NCBI GenBank assembly: GCA_033980235.1
Contig: CM067068.1
Span: 38,095,869 to 38,159,868 of the forward strand
Direction of reading: 5' to 3'
DNA: 64,000 nucleotides
Source of the DNA: Diadema setosum
Lineage: Eukaryota > Echinodermata > Echinoidea > Diadematoida > Diadematidae
In this document: positions 24,701-46,948 of the stretch, piece by piece
How positions within the stretch are numbered: position 1 is the first letter of the stretch
How the letters are laid out: every line of letters begins with the position of its first letter
Notes under the pieces: model-generated
Database searches by the model: none
Seen by the model: only the letters and a program-made list of their open reading frames with translations
What the model was told of the DNA's origin: nothing
Translations under genes and position numbers: made by a program

Positions 24701-25556
24701 CGACAAAAACATTTCTAGAAATTCATGAGATGTGTTATCATCATTCTTAATCAAATCAATATTAAAATCACCCATTATGAAAGTGCTTTTATTAATAAAT
24801 AGAGGACTTTTTAGTAAATTTGTCATACAATTCAAAAAATCTTTGGAACTTGAACTTGGGGGTCTATAAACAATACCAATTATAATATTCTTACTTTGCG
24901 GAATACAAATTTCCACAAACAAAGTCTCTACAATTTCATTTATTACATTTAATTCATCACAAACACTAAATTCAAATTTTTTAGATAAATAAAAAGCGAC
25001 TCCACCACCCGTCCTGTTTACTCTATTATTAACAATAAAATCATAACCATTTAATGCATACGGCAAATTAACGTCAAATGATAACCATGTTTCAGTTAAA
25101 CCTATTACTGAAATTTGTTGTTTATTTTGATTATCTAATAATATCTGTAACTCATCAAAATGTTTATTAATACTCCTTATATTTAAATGTAACATGGAAA
25201 ATATACTTTGTGAAAAACTTTTTGTATAATCTTTAAATTGGTCAACAGTTACATATTTAGAAGGAATTTGAGGGGAGTCATATTCAAAATCAAATTCATT
25301 GTATATATCTTTTGAAGATGAATTGACATTATTGGCAATAAGATCGTCAAAAAAAGCAGACGATTGTGACTTATTCCGACTCAATTCCGAAGGGGAACGT
25401 CTAAACAGATCAAAGAGTTCATCATCATCAAGGGAATCAAATGCTACATTAAGTCGATTAGCCATAAAAAGAGGCATAAGGTATATGAAGGCATGTCAAC
25501 TGACGAGTTAGCAGAGGAATGAAAATTTTTGGCACAAAAGATGCACGAATAATTCT
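21768..25556 (-). mobile_element. Full-length CR1/L2-group LINE (LINE-2), left duplicate only
   Basis: The borders come from the empty site in the right duplicate: there GACATTGTGATAACAGAAAAT reads straight through (about 36497-36517), while here the same words are split at about 21768 and 25556. The 3' end, on the left, is a tandem AATTGAATTG-type tail. A single ORF fills most of the 3.8 kb, with about 80 bases of 5' leader and about 600 bases of 3' region. No separate ORF1 is present between the 5' border and the main ORF. Confidence 0.85.
22364..25477 (-). CDS. Intact LINE endonuclease-reverse transcriptase polyprotein (LINE-2)
   Basis: A 1037-residue frame with a real ATG. An apurinic-type endonuclease covers about residues 90-310: ETWL at 129, MGDFNID at about 235, and SDITDHFP at 298-305 with the last catalytic His. 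A linker leads to the reverse transcriptase at about 590-830, with [44 protein letters not shown] and the catalytic FADD at 765-768. The C-terminal region keeps TGPRFWNSL. All key residues are present and there is no stop or frameshift, so it could encode active enzyme that nicks DNA and primes cDNA synthesis from its own RNA. Residues 1-90 are acidic and serine-rich with no motif I recognise. Confidence 0.93.
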   Translation of the reverse strand: MPLFMANRLNVAFDSLDDDELFDLFRRSPSELSRNKSQSSAFFDDLIANNVNSSSKDIYNEFDFEYDSPQIPSKYVTVDQFKDYTKSFSQSIFSMLHLNIRSINKHFDELQILLDNQNKQQISVIGLTETWLSFDVNLPYALNGYDFIVNNRVNRTGGGVAFYLSKKFEFSVCDELNVINEIVETLFVEICIPQSKNIIIGIVYRPPSSSSKDFLNCMTNLLKSPLFINKSTFIMGDFNIDLIKNDDNTSHEFLEMFLSASFLPLISKPTRVTNHSATLLDNIFSNSVQILNSAIILSDITDHFPIITCFDLKHLVNRFQFSSFRRRASPENLASLGACLDRADWSSVYDNDDVNASFANFSGIMNKYLDEYIPKLKDKSVNYKTSPKLPWISKSVLRAINRKNRLYYKFKMKKTEKSKNKYTSYKNILTKIIRLEKRKYYMIQLEKYKHDIKNTWKVLKQAMNISKKKLNITKLKHDNKIVEDPNDIVNIFNSYFSMIGENLAEKVPQSNTHFSTFLGQPNSSSIFFVPTTKYEIIDIVTAMNNKRSAGYDDISNFILKGIISSIADPLSHIFNKSILSGVFPEFMKIAKVFPLFKKGDEYDVRNYRPISLLSSLSKILEKLVFVRTINFLNFHNVFTNSQFGFRQKHSTIHALLKFIDHAAHTIDNHSHLIGIFLDFSKAFDTINHEILLYKLSHYGIRGKALEWFRSYLQNRKQYVSLNGNDSNLEFIKCGVPQGSLLGPLLFIIYINDFCRSSDILSFILFADDSNVFFSHRNPDTLVRIVNSELKKVTQWIRANKLSLNLQKTKYMLFSNSVEALRTNIIFDDTLLERVSHIKFLGITVDDKLSWRPHIINISTIISRNIGIINRLKSHIPMSSLLTLYFSLILPYLNYGLLAWGSAHQTLLDKLLLLQKKALRIICGVPPRSHSEPLFNKYKILKIKDLYFLQLGQFMFNYNANALPSIFNSMFPRNQFFHNYPTRQSNEFHLPLLRTLLAQSTFIYTGPRFWNSLSCEIKNSPSLHSFKRKLKSFLLNPL

Positions 25557-26526
25557 GATGACAGAAAAGAAAATATTACATCATCATTACAGAAAATAAG
25601 TGCGACCATTCCCTTGATTTATGAGACGCATCATAAATCTGGCATTATACGATTATTTATATTATCAAAAAGGTATTGTTTGATAAATTGTTCTACCAAT
25701 CCTCATCACACAATGTCCATGCAAAGACTCCGTGATGGACACATTCCAGTCAACATGCAAGGAGACCACGTGGCAGACCAATATTGTCTAATTTTGATCG
25801 TTATTTGAGTTAACTTATAAACTCTATTTGATTTGATTTCTGCATTCAACTCCAAATACGATAATAACTGAATGACACGGTGTGCAAACATGCATACAAA
25901 TTACAACTATACATGGGAAGTACTACATTTCACAACATCATGATTTTCATAACAGAACTAAGTTCAGAACAAAATAGCAAGCACGTGAGGAAAACAACTT
26001 GTCGACTTTCCATTGGTTTCAACCTGAAAACAGTTTTGGTCAGCAATACAGCAACTCCGACAACCCCTCCAACATTATCTAAACGATATTATTGTCTAGC
26101 TATTACAATTCGTATACTATGATGTAATACTACAGATGTAATCATTTTTCTGTGTTGAATTACAAAACAGGGAATAAAGTGAAGAAATTGTGCAAGTCAA
26201 CGGAAGACTTGGAGCACGATGACAACATAATCACTTCATGTTATAATTTTATTCATTTTATTTCACTGACTTTATTCGTTAATCATATAAGTTTCATCTG
26301 GTTCTTCACTTAAACTTGCTGGCTCGATTTGTTCTTTGGTAACATTATTTCATATCCGCCTTGACACCATTGTGCACATGTCAAAATAATGCTTGTTTCG
26401 TATCATAATACGTGATGCACATTGGTTTGCTGCTACAGTGGGTTGTGAATTTGAATGAGTCTGTGAGTGTGATTGGGTTAATATCTGGCATGGGTTCAAG
26501 CCGTTCGGACTTTGACAAATTTTGGG

Positions 26527-26532
26527 TTTATT
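26527..26532 (-). promoter_or_regulatory. Candidate poly(A) signal, gene 3
   Basis: AATAAA on the minus strand (GTAAGAATAAACCC) lies about 40 bases past the stop codon. The same word stands at the matching place after gene 4 (41031-41036). Confidence 0.5.
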
Positions 26533-26570
26533 CTTACAACTGGTAATTATGTACCTATATTGTATTTGGG

Positions 26571-32099
<5,529 letters not shown>

Positions 32100-32420
32100 T
32101 GCTCAACGCGATGAAACTGTAGTCAAATCTATGTAATACAAAAGGGATAATAAACATATCAAAGTAATGAGAGATAATGCATTCACCAGAATGTATGGCG
32201 AAGAAACTAGAGAAAGAGAAGTGAATATCACTTTCATTAAGATTGCTTTGATATACTAACAGTTGTCAGGTAAAAACAAATCAAATTGAATCGGATTTGA
32301 CAAACTTTGTCGAACGTTGAATACCAGTTTTAAGTCAGGTTATGATTATCATTGGCACGGCGGTCTTGGAGTGTCACTGGGGAACTGAAAACCAATTAGG
32401 ATTAAAGCTCTGGTCTTACC
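32100..32420 (-). promoter_or_regulatory. Predicted leader intron and end of the 5' non-coding exon, gene 3
   Basis: The minus-strand donor CTGACG|GTAAGACC has its exon edge at 32420. The acceptor GACTACAG has its exon edge at 32116, leaving 17 bases of 5' UTR before the ATG. The layout matches gene 4 (46948 and 46638) and gene 2. A TATA-like GTATAAGTA lies upstream near 32535-32543, while gene 4 has GTACAAGTA there. The transcription start is not known. Confidence 0.4.
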
Positions 32421-33060
32421 GTCAGAAAGGAAGAATCCAGCGATGAGATGATTGTTGCAGGTGTGAGGATTTTCCTATATCATCAACTGTTATGGACAGC
32501 CAGTTTCAATCCATGGAGATCCGCAATGATTCAATACTTATACCTTCTTGGTTCTTTGTGATGATCGCTCATGCTATATTCTGAACTTTGATGTTGTTCA
32601 GAGATAATTCCTAATGGCAGAGACGTTCTCGAGATTATCTCTGCTTGGGCAAAAGGTTGTTTGGGTTACTAATCTACCCGGTAGGTCATGTCAGATAACG
32701 GGCGTTCCTCGTCAAACCAAGACTACTTACCTATCATCGAACTGGTTAAAGACAGAACACAAATAAATTGTATAAATTACCACATATAAGCTCAGTCATG
32801 TTCCTCGATAACTGACATTTTAGCCGCTGGGAAATCTGCAAATCATTTACATCACCGATATTATGTATAGGTGGTAGATAACCTCTATTTTATCAACTGC
32901 GCATGAACCTTCTGGCGTATCACCATTTACATTTTCTCTATAAAACCCTTGACAAATTTTCAACAAACTTGGCAGGAAGCATTGTAATGGTGAAAGGATC
33001 TCAATTGTTTGAATAAACCCCCTGGGGGGGGGGGGGGGCACGATAATGAAGCCACTTAAA
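32421..33060. other. Promoter region of gene 3 and duplication edge
   Basis: No exon is seen. Homology to the gene 4 upstream region continues to about 32760 and then stops. A G homopolymer lies near 33026-33037. The LINE that follows begins somewhere in 32770-33098. Confidence 0.4.
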
Positions 33061-35600
33061 GGCATTATTTACCATTTGCAGATGAAACAGATGAAATATG
33101 GATGAAATGAATTTATATTCACATAAAAATGTCCAATGTCGGTATTATTTACCTGATGAGTTCAATTCAGAATTTATTAATAATGAGCATTCTTTCAGTT
33201 TATTACATGTCAATGCCCGCAGCCTGTTAAGAAATTATGAAAATATGCAATTATTATTGTCTACGATAAATATGAAATTTTCCGCTATTGGTATCACAGA
33301 AACATGGCTTAACGACAAATCTCCCCCTTTATATAACATTGATGGATATTCTGTTGTCCGTTCTGATAGAAAATTCGGACGAGGAGGCGGACTCTCCCTG
33401 TTCCTATCACACACGTTATCGTGTAAAGAACGGCCTGATTTGATGTACAATGGAAATGAATTTGATTGCACATGTGCTGAAATTAGTATGTATAATAGAA
33501 AAAACATAATACTTTGTGTAATATACAGGCCCCCTCATACAGATAGTAATTCATTTTTGGATAATTTTGAGGTCTTATTAGAGCTGATTAATCAAGAAAA
33601 CAAAGATGTATATATTATGGGTGATTTTAACATTGATCTCTCGAGAGAAGAGCATATTCTTAGAAATAAATTTTGCAATATTTTGCAAGCAAATTTTTGT
33701 AATATTAAGCCCTCGAGAATTACGGTCAACTCATCAACGTTGATCGATACAAAAAAGATGACTCTTCTTTTGTTTCGAATTACCGACCTATCTCTATTCT
33801 TCCTAGTCTTTCTAAAGTCATAGAAAGACTCGTTTATAACAGACTGTATGATTTTTTGTTACAAAATGATGTACTGAACCAAGACCAATATGGTTTCAGG
33901 AAATTTCATTCTACTGATATGGCACTAGCCCAGTGTTGTATGACAGAGTGTCGACTGCCTTAGCTGAACAAAAACATGTTATTGGTGTGTTCATGGACCT
34001 AAGCAAAGCATTCGACACTCTTGACCACACTATCCTTTTACGCAAATTACATTGTTATGGAGTTCGTGGCATTCCACTGGCATGGTTTGATGATTACTTA
34101 TCGAATAGACAGCAATATGTATACTATGAATCGGTAAATTCAGAAGTGTTACATATACATTGTGGCGTCCCACAAGGATCCATATTGGGACCACTACTAT
34201 TTCTAGTGTATATAAATGATATCACAAATTCTTCTAAGTTACTGCATTATATTCTGTTCGTCTCTTTTTCAGTCTCTTTTAAGAACTCTTAATACTGAAT
34301 TGCCGAAATTATCTACATGGTTTAAGAGCAGTAGATTGTAGCTCAACTTAAAAAAGACAAATTTTATTCATTTTCACAATAAGAAGCATAAAAATGAAAT
34401 GCACCATTTGAATATTATGGTGGATGGTATATTATTGGAACAAAAAGAAAGTGTCAAATTCCTTGGAATAAATATCAATGAAAATTTGACATGGAAAGCT
34501 CATGTGCAATATATCTCAGATAAAGTGTCTCGTAACGTTGGTATACTCTGTAAGCTTAAGTATTATGTCCCAAAGAATATTTTATTTATGCTTTATAATT
34601 CCTTGATATTATCGAACATCACATATTGTAACATTGTTTGGGCAACTGCGAAAAGTCACATTGACAGTATATTGCTTCTGCACCAATTCAGGTTATCGGG
34701 ACCATTCAGATCCTTTGTTCGTAGAATTAAAATCACTAAAGGTAAATGATATTAATTTTTTGCAAAATTCACTTTTTATGTTTCGTTTGTATAACGGTCA
34801 GTTGCCATCTTCTTTTTTTCTCATTATTTCATTTAAACAAGGATATACATTCTTATCCCACAAGGCAATCTGATAAATTTCATCTACAAAATCCTAAAAC
34901 GGTGATGGCTCTGAAATCTATCTGACACACTGGACCTGATATTTGGAACTCTCTTCCTTCAGAAATTCGAACTTTAAAGTCTATGTATTCTTTCAAGAAA
35001 GCTGTAAAGACAATGCTGCTCTCTGGATATCAGTGATCTTATAATGTCATTGCAGTTGTATTGTATATGAAATTCCCTCGTGGAATTATCGTTGTTCTGA
35101 ATTTATTGCGTAATGTTATGTAACCGACCATGACCTGTAACTGTTCACCTGTACCTCGGTGAGAAAATACTTTGCCATGCTTTGCTATTCAGTGATCCAG
35201 GTGTTCTAACTTTGTGTAATAGTGAAAGCAGACAGACCTCTCCTCTCTCCTTTCTCCTATCCCTATCTCTATGCAAGTCATCCCTCCCCCTATTTTCCTA
35301 TATGTTATGTATTATGTACGAGGGCTGCATACAAATCAAGCAATGCTTAAGCTGTAGCCCTTCTGCGTTATTCATGGCATCACTGTTCTGTTGGACATTT
35401 ATGTACAGGCAATGAAGAAATGTATTGCTGTATATTCTGAAGGTAATGAAAAAACTCATTTTGTTAGCAACTAATGTTTATGTATATCCATTTATATGTA
35501 TGGTACCATTAATGTATATGATATATGTTTATGTATCTGCATGAGCAATGATATAATGCAGAAACCAATAAAATTAAATCAAATCAAAATCAAAAACAAA
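33061..35600 (+). mobile_element. Decayed LINE (LINE-4) between the duplicated blocks
   Basis: It has an endonuclease frame at the 5' side, reverse transcriptase pieces in several frames, and a 3' end with AATAAAATTAAATCAAATCAA-type repeats near 35569-35600. It differs in sequence and tail from LINE-1, -2 and -3, so it is another subfamily. The left border is not fixed. It fills most of the junction between the two segmental copies. Confidence 0.75.
33098..35035 (+). pseudogene. Broken LINE endonuclease/reverse transcriptase (LINE-4)
   Basis: 33098-33750 codes for an endonuclease-like segment: LLHVNARSLL, TETWL, GRGGGLSLFL, IYRPPH and MGDFNIDLS. The frame then jumps from SSTLID straight into the reverse transcriptase NYRPISILPS (about 33776), so the end of the endonuclease and the linker are deleted. 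A frameshift follows near 33930. LSKAFDTLDH and GVPQGSILGPLLF are kept, but after LHYILF the ADD catalytic residues are missing (about 34258). Further stops and shifts affect the rest (a TAG in the LNLKKTNF region, a shift near 34690). This copy cannot make active enzyme. Confidence 0.85.
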
Positions 35601-35939
35601 AAACCAGCTTTAGTGCTTCAAAATGGTTCTATAAAATGTTGAGTTATGGATAGAAACAACCAATGTAAAATGTAAATCGCTACAATAAATATTGAATATT
35701 GTTAAATATATGAACAATAATTATAATCAAATTGTTTTTTTTTTTAGAATAAACCGTCTGTTTTATGGTTTATTGAAAAAAAAAACCAGTGTACTCTCCT
35801 TATATTTTAGGTTTTATTGCGATCTTTTTTAATATTGTAGGATGTTTAAATTTGTGATACACTTGACTTACACATATGCATCAAAGTGAACTTGGACATT
35901 TTTTAAATCGCTGCTCCCAATGGTAAACAGTATCTTTAA
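35601..35939. other. Spacer between LINE-4 and the right duplicate
   Basis: AT-rich with T and A homopolymers. No gene or recognised repeat is seen. Confidence 0.4.
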
Positions 35940-37012
35940 TGGCATATAGCACTGGAGAGGATTAGATTTTGTATAATTCATTTCTGGATTTGATTTTCAG
36001 TGTTTTTTTTTTTAACATAATCTGATGAAATTTTAAAAACTCGGACTTCTTCGAAGAGCAGTACGGAGCACTTCAAGCTTGCATAATTAAATTTCAATTA
36101 ATCGTATATGGAATATTCATCTCTCCTAACATAACGATTACTTCTCTTATAATCAAGCTCACACCTTTCCTTCAACACCACACATTTCCTTTACACCTTT
36201 CCTTCAACATGTCAGAGAAAAACAACATGTCAGAGAAAAACAACATGTCAGAGAAAAACAAAGTTTTTAATTTCATTTTTCAATTTCACTATATTTCTCG
36301 ACAAAATGTTGTACAAGAAATACAATTAAACAAATTAAAAAATAAAGCACAAATTAGGTGAAATCTTCTTTTGAATGTACAACTGTATCGGTATGAAGAT
36401 AAACATAATAGTTTGTTTACAGTATAGTATTGGGAACATAGATTCGCATTTTCTCCTTGCTTTTCTTGTCTTTTCACAAGTTTGGACGTGACATAGGACA
36501 TTGTGATAACAGAAAATAAACTATTATGTCATCAATTCAGAAGACATGTACAACCACTCCCTTGATTTATGAGACATATCACAAATCCGGTATAATGTGA
36601 CAATACAGATTATTAAAAAGGATAAACTGATCTAGGCAACAGCTCATCGTCATCACACAATGTTTAAAGACTCCGAATGCCCTGGAAAAATACAAACGTG
36701 ACTCCGTGATGGACACATTCCAGTCAACGTGACGTCATGGAATGAAAATACGTGGTGCGACAGACCAATACTGTTCATCTTCGATCGTAATTTGATTTAA
36801 CTCTACTTTGATGTAATTTCTGCTTTCAACTCCACAACCGATAATAACTCAATGACTGCAAACATGCATACAAATTACAAGGGAAATACTACATTTAACA
36901 ACATCCTGATTTTCATTATATAGAATTAGTCCAAAAAAAGCAAGGAAAACAACTTGTCGATTTTCCATTTGTTTCAAAATGAAGTCAGTTTTGGCCAGCA
37001 ATACAGCAACTA

Positions 37013-37592
37013 CACTGCAAAAAGGTCGGTGTTAAATATGAAACAACGAGCTGGTGTTAAATTTTCGGTGCTCATTTGTGGTGTTTAACACCACAAATGA
37101 GCACAAATGAGCATCTAATAGATCAACACTGTGTAACTTCAAAATATAAAATTGTTTATTTAATAGTTTATTATTTACTGTTTTTATTGTTGATTTTGAA
37201 CTTCACCAAGACGATCAAGAATTTTCCGATAAAGTACTTGTTTTTTGAAAAAAAAGGTGTGAACACATTTACATTTACATCACAGTAACACCAATTGGTG
37301 TGGTCTCCTATTGAAGCTGGGCGGGTAATATACCATTGACATTAACACCAGCAATATCAAATCAACACCACGCGGTGTAAATGTCGAATTAACACCAGCG
37401 CAGTGCACTCAAAAATATCACCAGCTACAGTGTCAAATTAACACCATGAGGTGCCAGGTGAACACTTTTCAAAACCAAAAACATACGTTCTACACCTGTC
37501 ATCTGCCTGTGGGTGTGGTCCTCTATTGACACTTGATCGGTGTTTGATTTAACATCTGTGGTGTTAAATCTAATACCGATGTTTTTGCAATG
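37013..37592. mobile_element. TA-flanked MITE rich in GGTGTT/AACACC, family C copy 2
   Basis: Its ends, CACTGCAAAAAGGTCGGTG and CCGATGTTTTTGCAATG, are flanked by TA. The left segmental copy reads CAGCAACTCCGACAACCCC without it (about 26048-26066), giving the empty site. The interior again has many AACACC/GGTGTT words. It is 580 bases against 534 for copy 1, with about 46 bases extra spread through small insertions. Confidence 0.8.
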
Positions 37593-37914
37593 TATGACAC
37601 CCCCTCCAGCATTGCCTAAGGATATTATCGTCAAGCCATTATAGTTCTACAATGATGTAATGCTACAGATATAATTAATTTTCTGTGTTCAATTACAAAA
37701 CAGGGAATAAAGTGAAGATTTTTTTATTTTTTTTATATTTAAGTCAGCCGAAGACTTTTGGAGGACGGTGACAACATCATCACTGTGACCTCAGGTAATA
37801 ATTTTATTCGTTTATTTTACTTTTATTCTTTAATAAAATGAATTTGTTTGGCTCTTCACGTAAACTTGGTGGCTCGATTTGCTTTTTGGTAGCAATATTT
37901 CAGATCTGCCTTTT
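37593..37914. other. Duplicated downstream flank of gene 4, no gene
   Basis: It matches 26066-26355 of the left copy, for example TTTCTGTGTTCAATTACAAA against TTTCTGTGTTGAATTACAAA. No coding exon is seen in either copy. Confidence 0.5.
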
Positions 37915-40855
37915 CAATTCAATTCAATGTTTTTATTTCATTTTTCGACAAAGAGATATGAACATCACTTTTTTGATAACAGAAATTAAGGTGCGTAAAG
38001 TATAACATGAAAGAATGTATATACAATGATTGTACCACCTTATAATAATTATACACTATCATATAACTCAAGTGATTAGAAGTAATTATACAGTATGCAA
38101 AATTCGAAAAATGGAGGGACCCACTAAAAAGACAAAGCTTGTAGATTGTGGGCCCCTCAGAGGAAAAACATCAGTTGAGAAAAAAAGTAATAGTCTGGAA
38201 GCCCACTAGAAAGATAGATCGACAAAAGCAGACAGATATACAAACAAATAAACATGAAATGAGACTGGAGTAGGCGTAACAATACAATGGAGAGTTGACT
38301 ATGAGACGAGACAAGATGAGGCAAAGCTAACATAATAGAAAAGAACAGAACAGACAAAAACGTTCTACAGACAGCGATCTCGTAAGAACTATGTCGGGAA
38401 GGTGAGCAAAAGTGACGCAAGAAAGAACAGGGCAATAGACATGCCTATGATCGGAGAAATATCGTAGCATTATATGAATGTAGTATACAAGAGCTAAAGT
38501 ATACTTGGCAATCAATATGTGAAAACGTGGGTTCTTAGAAAAGAAGTTATAACATCTGGTTAATTCTATTCAGTAGAATAAGGTTGCAACAAAGAAACTT
38601 TCAATTTCCTCTTAAATGAATATATTGAGGGGGCATTTTTAATATCAGGATGCATGGAATTCCAATAGCTCGGGCCAGTGTAAACAAATGTGTTCTTTGC
38701 TAAAATCGTACGGAAAAGAGGTAAATGATATTCGTTAGAGCGTCGAGTTGGATATTCATGAAATGACTGATTTTTTAGGAACATGGAATGGAAAACATCA
38801 GGAAGAAGGTTACTGTTGTACATATACATAAATTGACCTAAACTGAATAAAAACAAATCTCTAAATTTTAACAACTTATTAGAGGCAAACAGTGCATCTG
38901 TATGAGAACGTATGGGAGAATAACAAATGACACGAAGAGCTTTCTTTTGCAAAAGGAACACTCTATCCAACAGATTTTGGTGCGTGTTGCCCCAGACTAA
39001 AAGTCCATAATTAAGGTAAGGCAATATCAATGAGGAGTATAACATAAGTAGTGATTTTTTAGGTAAACACAATTTTAGTCTATTAATAACTCCTATATTA
39101 CGTGAAATTATATTACAAATATAATCGATATGCAATTTCCAAGAAAGTTTCTCATCTAAAATAACCCCAAGGAATTTAAAATGTGAAATTCTTTCCAAAG
39201 AAGTGTCATCCAAAACTATGTCAGTACTTAAAGTGCCAACAGTATTACTAAAAAGCATATATTTCGTTTTCTGAACATTCAAAGAGAGCTTATTAGCTCT
39301 GACCCAATTTGTTACTTTCTTCAACTCGCTATTAACTTTTCGTACAAGAACATCAATATCGCTATGAACTAGAAATACATTAGTATCGTCAGCAAAATGA
39401 ATGAAAGAAAGAGCTTCAGATACTTGACAAAAATCATTGATATAAATAATGAATAACAATGGCCCTAACAGACTTCCCTGAGGAACCCCACATTTAACTT
39501 CTCTTGTCACCGAGTTATCATTTTTGATTGTAACAAACTGTCTTCTATTGGATAAATAACTCTTGAACCACTCCAAGGCCTTCCCACGTATTCCATAATG
39601 TGATAACTTGTAAAGCAATATATCATGATTAATTGTATCGAAGGCCTTGGAGAAGTCCAAGAAAATGCTGATCAAATGAGAGTGGTCATCAATTGCACGA
39701 GCCACTCGTTCAACAAAACTTAAGAGAGCATGACTGGTACTGTGCTTCTCACGAAAACCAAACTGAGAATTTGAAAATATTTTATATTGTTTCAGAAAAT
39801 TAGTCATTCTCTTATAAATAAGTTTTTCCAGAACTTTAGACAAGGAAGACAATAATGAAATTGGACGATAATTACTGGTATCAAGTTTATCGCCTTTTTT
39901 AAATATTGGAATTACTTTTGCCAGTTTCATTTTTTCAGGGAATACGCCCTGGGATATTGACAAATTAAATATATGAGCAAGAGGATCAGCGATCGAAGAT
40001 ATAACACCTTTTAAAATAACATTATCAATCTCATCATAACCAGAACTTCGTTTATTCTTTAAAGAAAATGCCATGTCAATTATTTCATATCTATTAGTAG
40101 GAGTAAAAAATATAGAGTTGGGATTAAACTGTCCTAAGAATTCAGTGAAATGGTTCTGAGTAGCAGGAATATTTTGAGCAATTGTTTCACCAATTTCTGA
40201 AAAGAAGGAATTAAAAGCATTTGCAATGTGAACAGAATCATGAATTATTTCGTCATTCATCTTAATGTTATCAATATCTGAATTTTTACTTGCAACATTC
40301 ATGGCCTGTTTTAAAACCTTCCAAGTGCTTTTTATATCAAACTTATATTTCAATAATAACTTTGAATAATATCTTTTCTTTTCAGATCGTAGAATCATTG
40401 TTAAAGTATTTTTATAAGATGTATATTTATTCTTAGATAATTCATTCCTTTCCATTTTGTATTTATAGTATAATCGATTTTTCCTGTTGATAGAACGGAG
40501 AATTGATTTTGAGATCCACGGTAATCTGGGTGTCTTTTTGTAATCTGATTTATTCTTTTGTTTTGGAATTATTTCATCCAAATGGTGATTAAAAATTTCC
40601 GTAAAATGGTTAAAAGACAAATTAATATCATCACTTTCTAAAACTCTCGACCAGTCAGTATCATCCAGGGCCGCGTCCAGACTAGCAAGCTTTTCAGGCG
40701 ACACTCTGCGACTAAATAAGGGAAGTACAGAAGGTTTGACAATATTAGCTATTGTCTTAAGAGGGAAGTGAGTCATAATTGGAAAATGATCAGTCATATC
40801 TGACAGAATTATAAAAGAATCTGGGAGGGGTAAAACATTACAAAAGAAGTTGTCA
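37915..40855 (-). mobile_element. 5'-truncated CR1/L2-group LINE (LINE-3), right duplicate only
   Basis: The 3' tail on the left is TTCAATTCAATTCAATG, like LINE-2. The right border falls where coding stops at IDNFF of the endonuclease, and host sequence resumes at about 40856 (GTCAATACCTTTG, itself doubled). The left segmental copy gives the empty site, CCGCCTTGACACCATTGTG (about 26357-26375). Confidence 0.8.
38566..40797 (-). CDS. LINE reverse transcriptase with C-terminal endonuclease remnant (LINE-3)
   Basis: A 743-codon open frame from an internal ATG. Upstream codons to about 40854 stay in frame (IDNFFCNVLP, IILSDM), so the ORF is cut by truncation and not by a stop. The TDHFPI that closes the endonuclease is the only part of that domain left. 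The RT core is intact: [55 protein letters not shown] and LSLNVQKTKYMLF. It is close to LINE-2 along the whole RT, so both come from one active or recently active lineage. Confidence 0.9.
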   Translation of the reverse strand: MTDHFPIMTHFPLKTIANIVKPSVLPLFSRRVSPEKLASLDAALDDTDWSRVLESDDINLSFNHFTEIFNHHLDEIIPKQKNKSDYKKTPRLPWISKSILRSINRKNRLYYKYKMERNELSKNKYTSYKNTLTMILRSEKKRYYSKLLLKYKFDIKSTWKVLKQAMNVASKNSDIDNIKMNDEIIHDSVHIANAFNSFFSEIGETIAQNIPATQNHFTEFLGQFNPNSIFFTPTNRYEIIDMAFSLKNKRSSGYDEIDNVILKGVISSIADPLAHIFNLSISQGVFPEKMKLAKVIPIFKKGDKLDTSNYRPISLLSSLSKVLEKLIYKRMTNFLKQYKIFSNSQFGFREKHSTSHALLSFVERVARAIDDHSHLISIFLDFSKAFDTINHDILLYKLSHYGIRGKALEWFKSYLSNRRQFVTIKNDNSVTREVKCGVPQGSLLGPLLFIIYINDFCQVSEALSFIHFADDTNVFLVHSDIDVLVRKVNSELKKVTNWVRANKLSLNVQKTKYMLFSNTVGTLSTDIVLDDTSLERISHFKFLGVILDEKLSWKLHIDYICNIISRNIGVINRLKLCLPKKSLLMLYSSLILPYLNYGLLVWGNTHQNLLDRVFLLQKKALRVICYSPIRSHTDALFASNKLLKFRDLFLFSLGQFMYMYNSNLLPDVFHSMFLKNQSFHEYPTRRSNEYHLPLFRTILAKNTFVYTGPSYWNSMHPDIKNAPSIYSFKRKLKVSLLQPYSTE

Positions 40856-41030
40856 ATACCTTTGTCAATACCTTTGTGCGCATGTCAAATGCTTGTTTCG
40901 TATCATACATGTCATAATACGTGATGCATATTGGTTTGTTCCTATATTGGGTTGTGAAGTTGAATGAAATCTGTGAGTGTGATTGGGTTAATATCTGGTT
41001 TGGGTTCAAGACGTTCGGACAAATTTTGGG

Positions 41031-41036
41031 TTTATT
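41031..41036 (-). promoter_or_regulatory. Candidate poly(A) signal, gene 4
   Basis: AATAAA on the minus strand, about 40 bases past the stop codon of gene 4, in the same context as after gene 3. Confidence 0.5.
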
Positions 41037-41070
41037 CTTACAACTGGTAATTATGTATATTCTAGTTGGG

Positions 41071-46621
<5,551 letters not shown>

Positions 46622-46948
46622 TGCTTAGGTCGATGAAACTGTAGTCAAATCTTTATGTAATACAATGGGGATAATATACATATCAAAGTAATGAGAGATA
46701 ATGCATTCACCAGAAGGTATGGCGAAGGAAAGAGAGAAAGAGAAGTGAATATCACTTTGATTAAGATTGCTTTGATATACAAACTATAGTTGTCAGGTAT
46801 AAACGAACCGAATTGAATCTGATTTGACAAACTTTGTCGAAGGTTTAAATTACCAGTTCTAAGTCAGGTATTGATCAATCATAGACACGACGGTCTTGAA
46901 GTATCACTGCCGAAGAAAAGCAATTAGGATTAGAGCTCTTGCCTTACC
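46622..46948 (-). promoter_or_regulatory. Predicted leader intron and end of the 5' non-coding exon, gene 4
   Basis: The donor TTCCCG|GTAAGGCAAG has its exon edge at 46948 and the acceptor GACTACAG has its exon edge at 46638. Spacing and sequence match gene 3. Upstream homology with gene 3 runs to about 47283, so both genes should share promoter elements. Confidence 0.4.
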
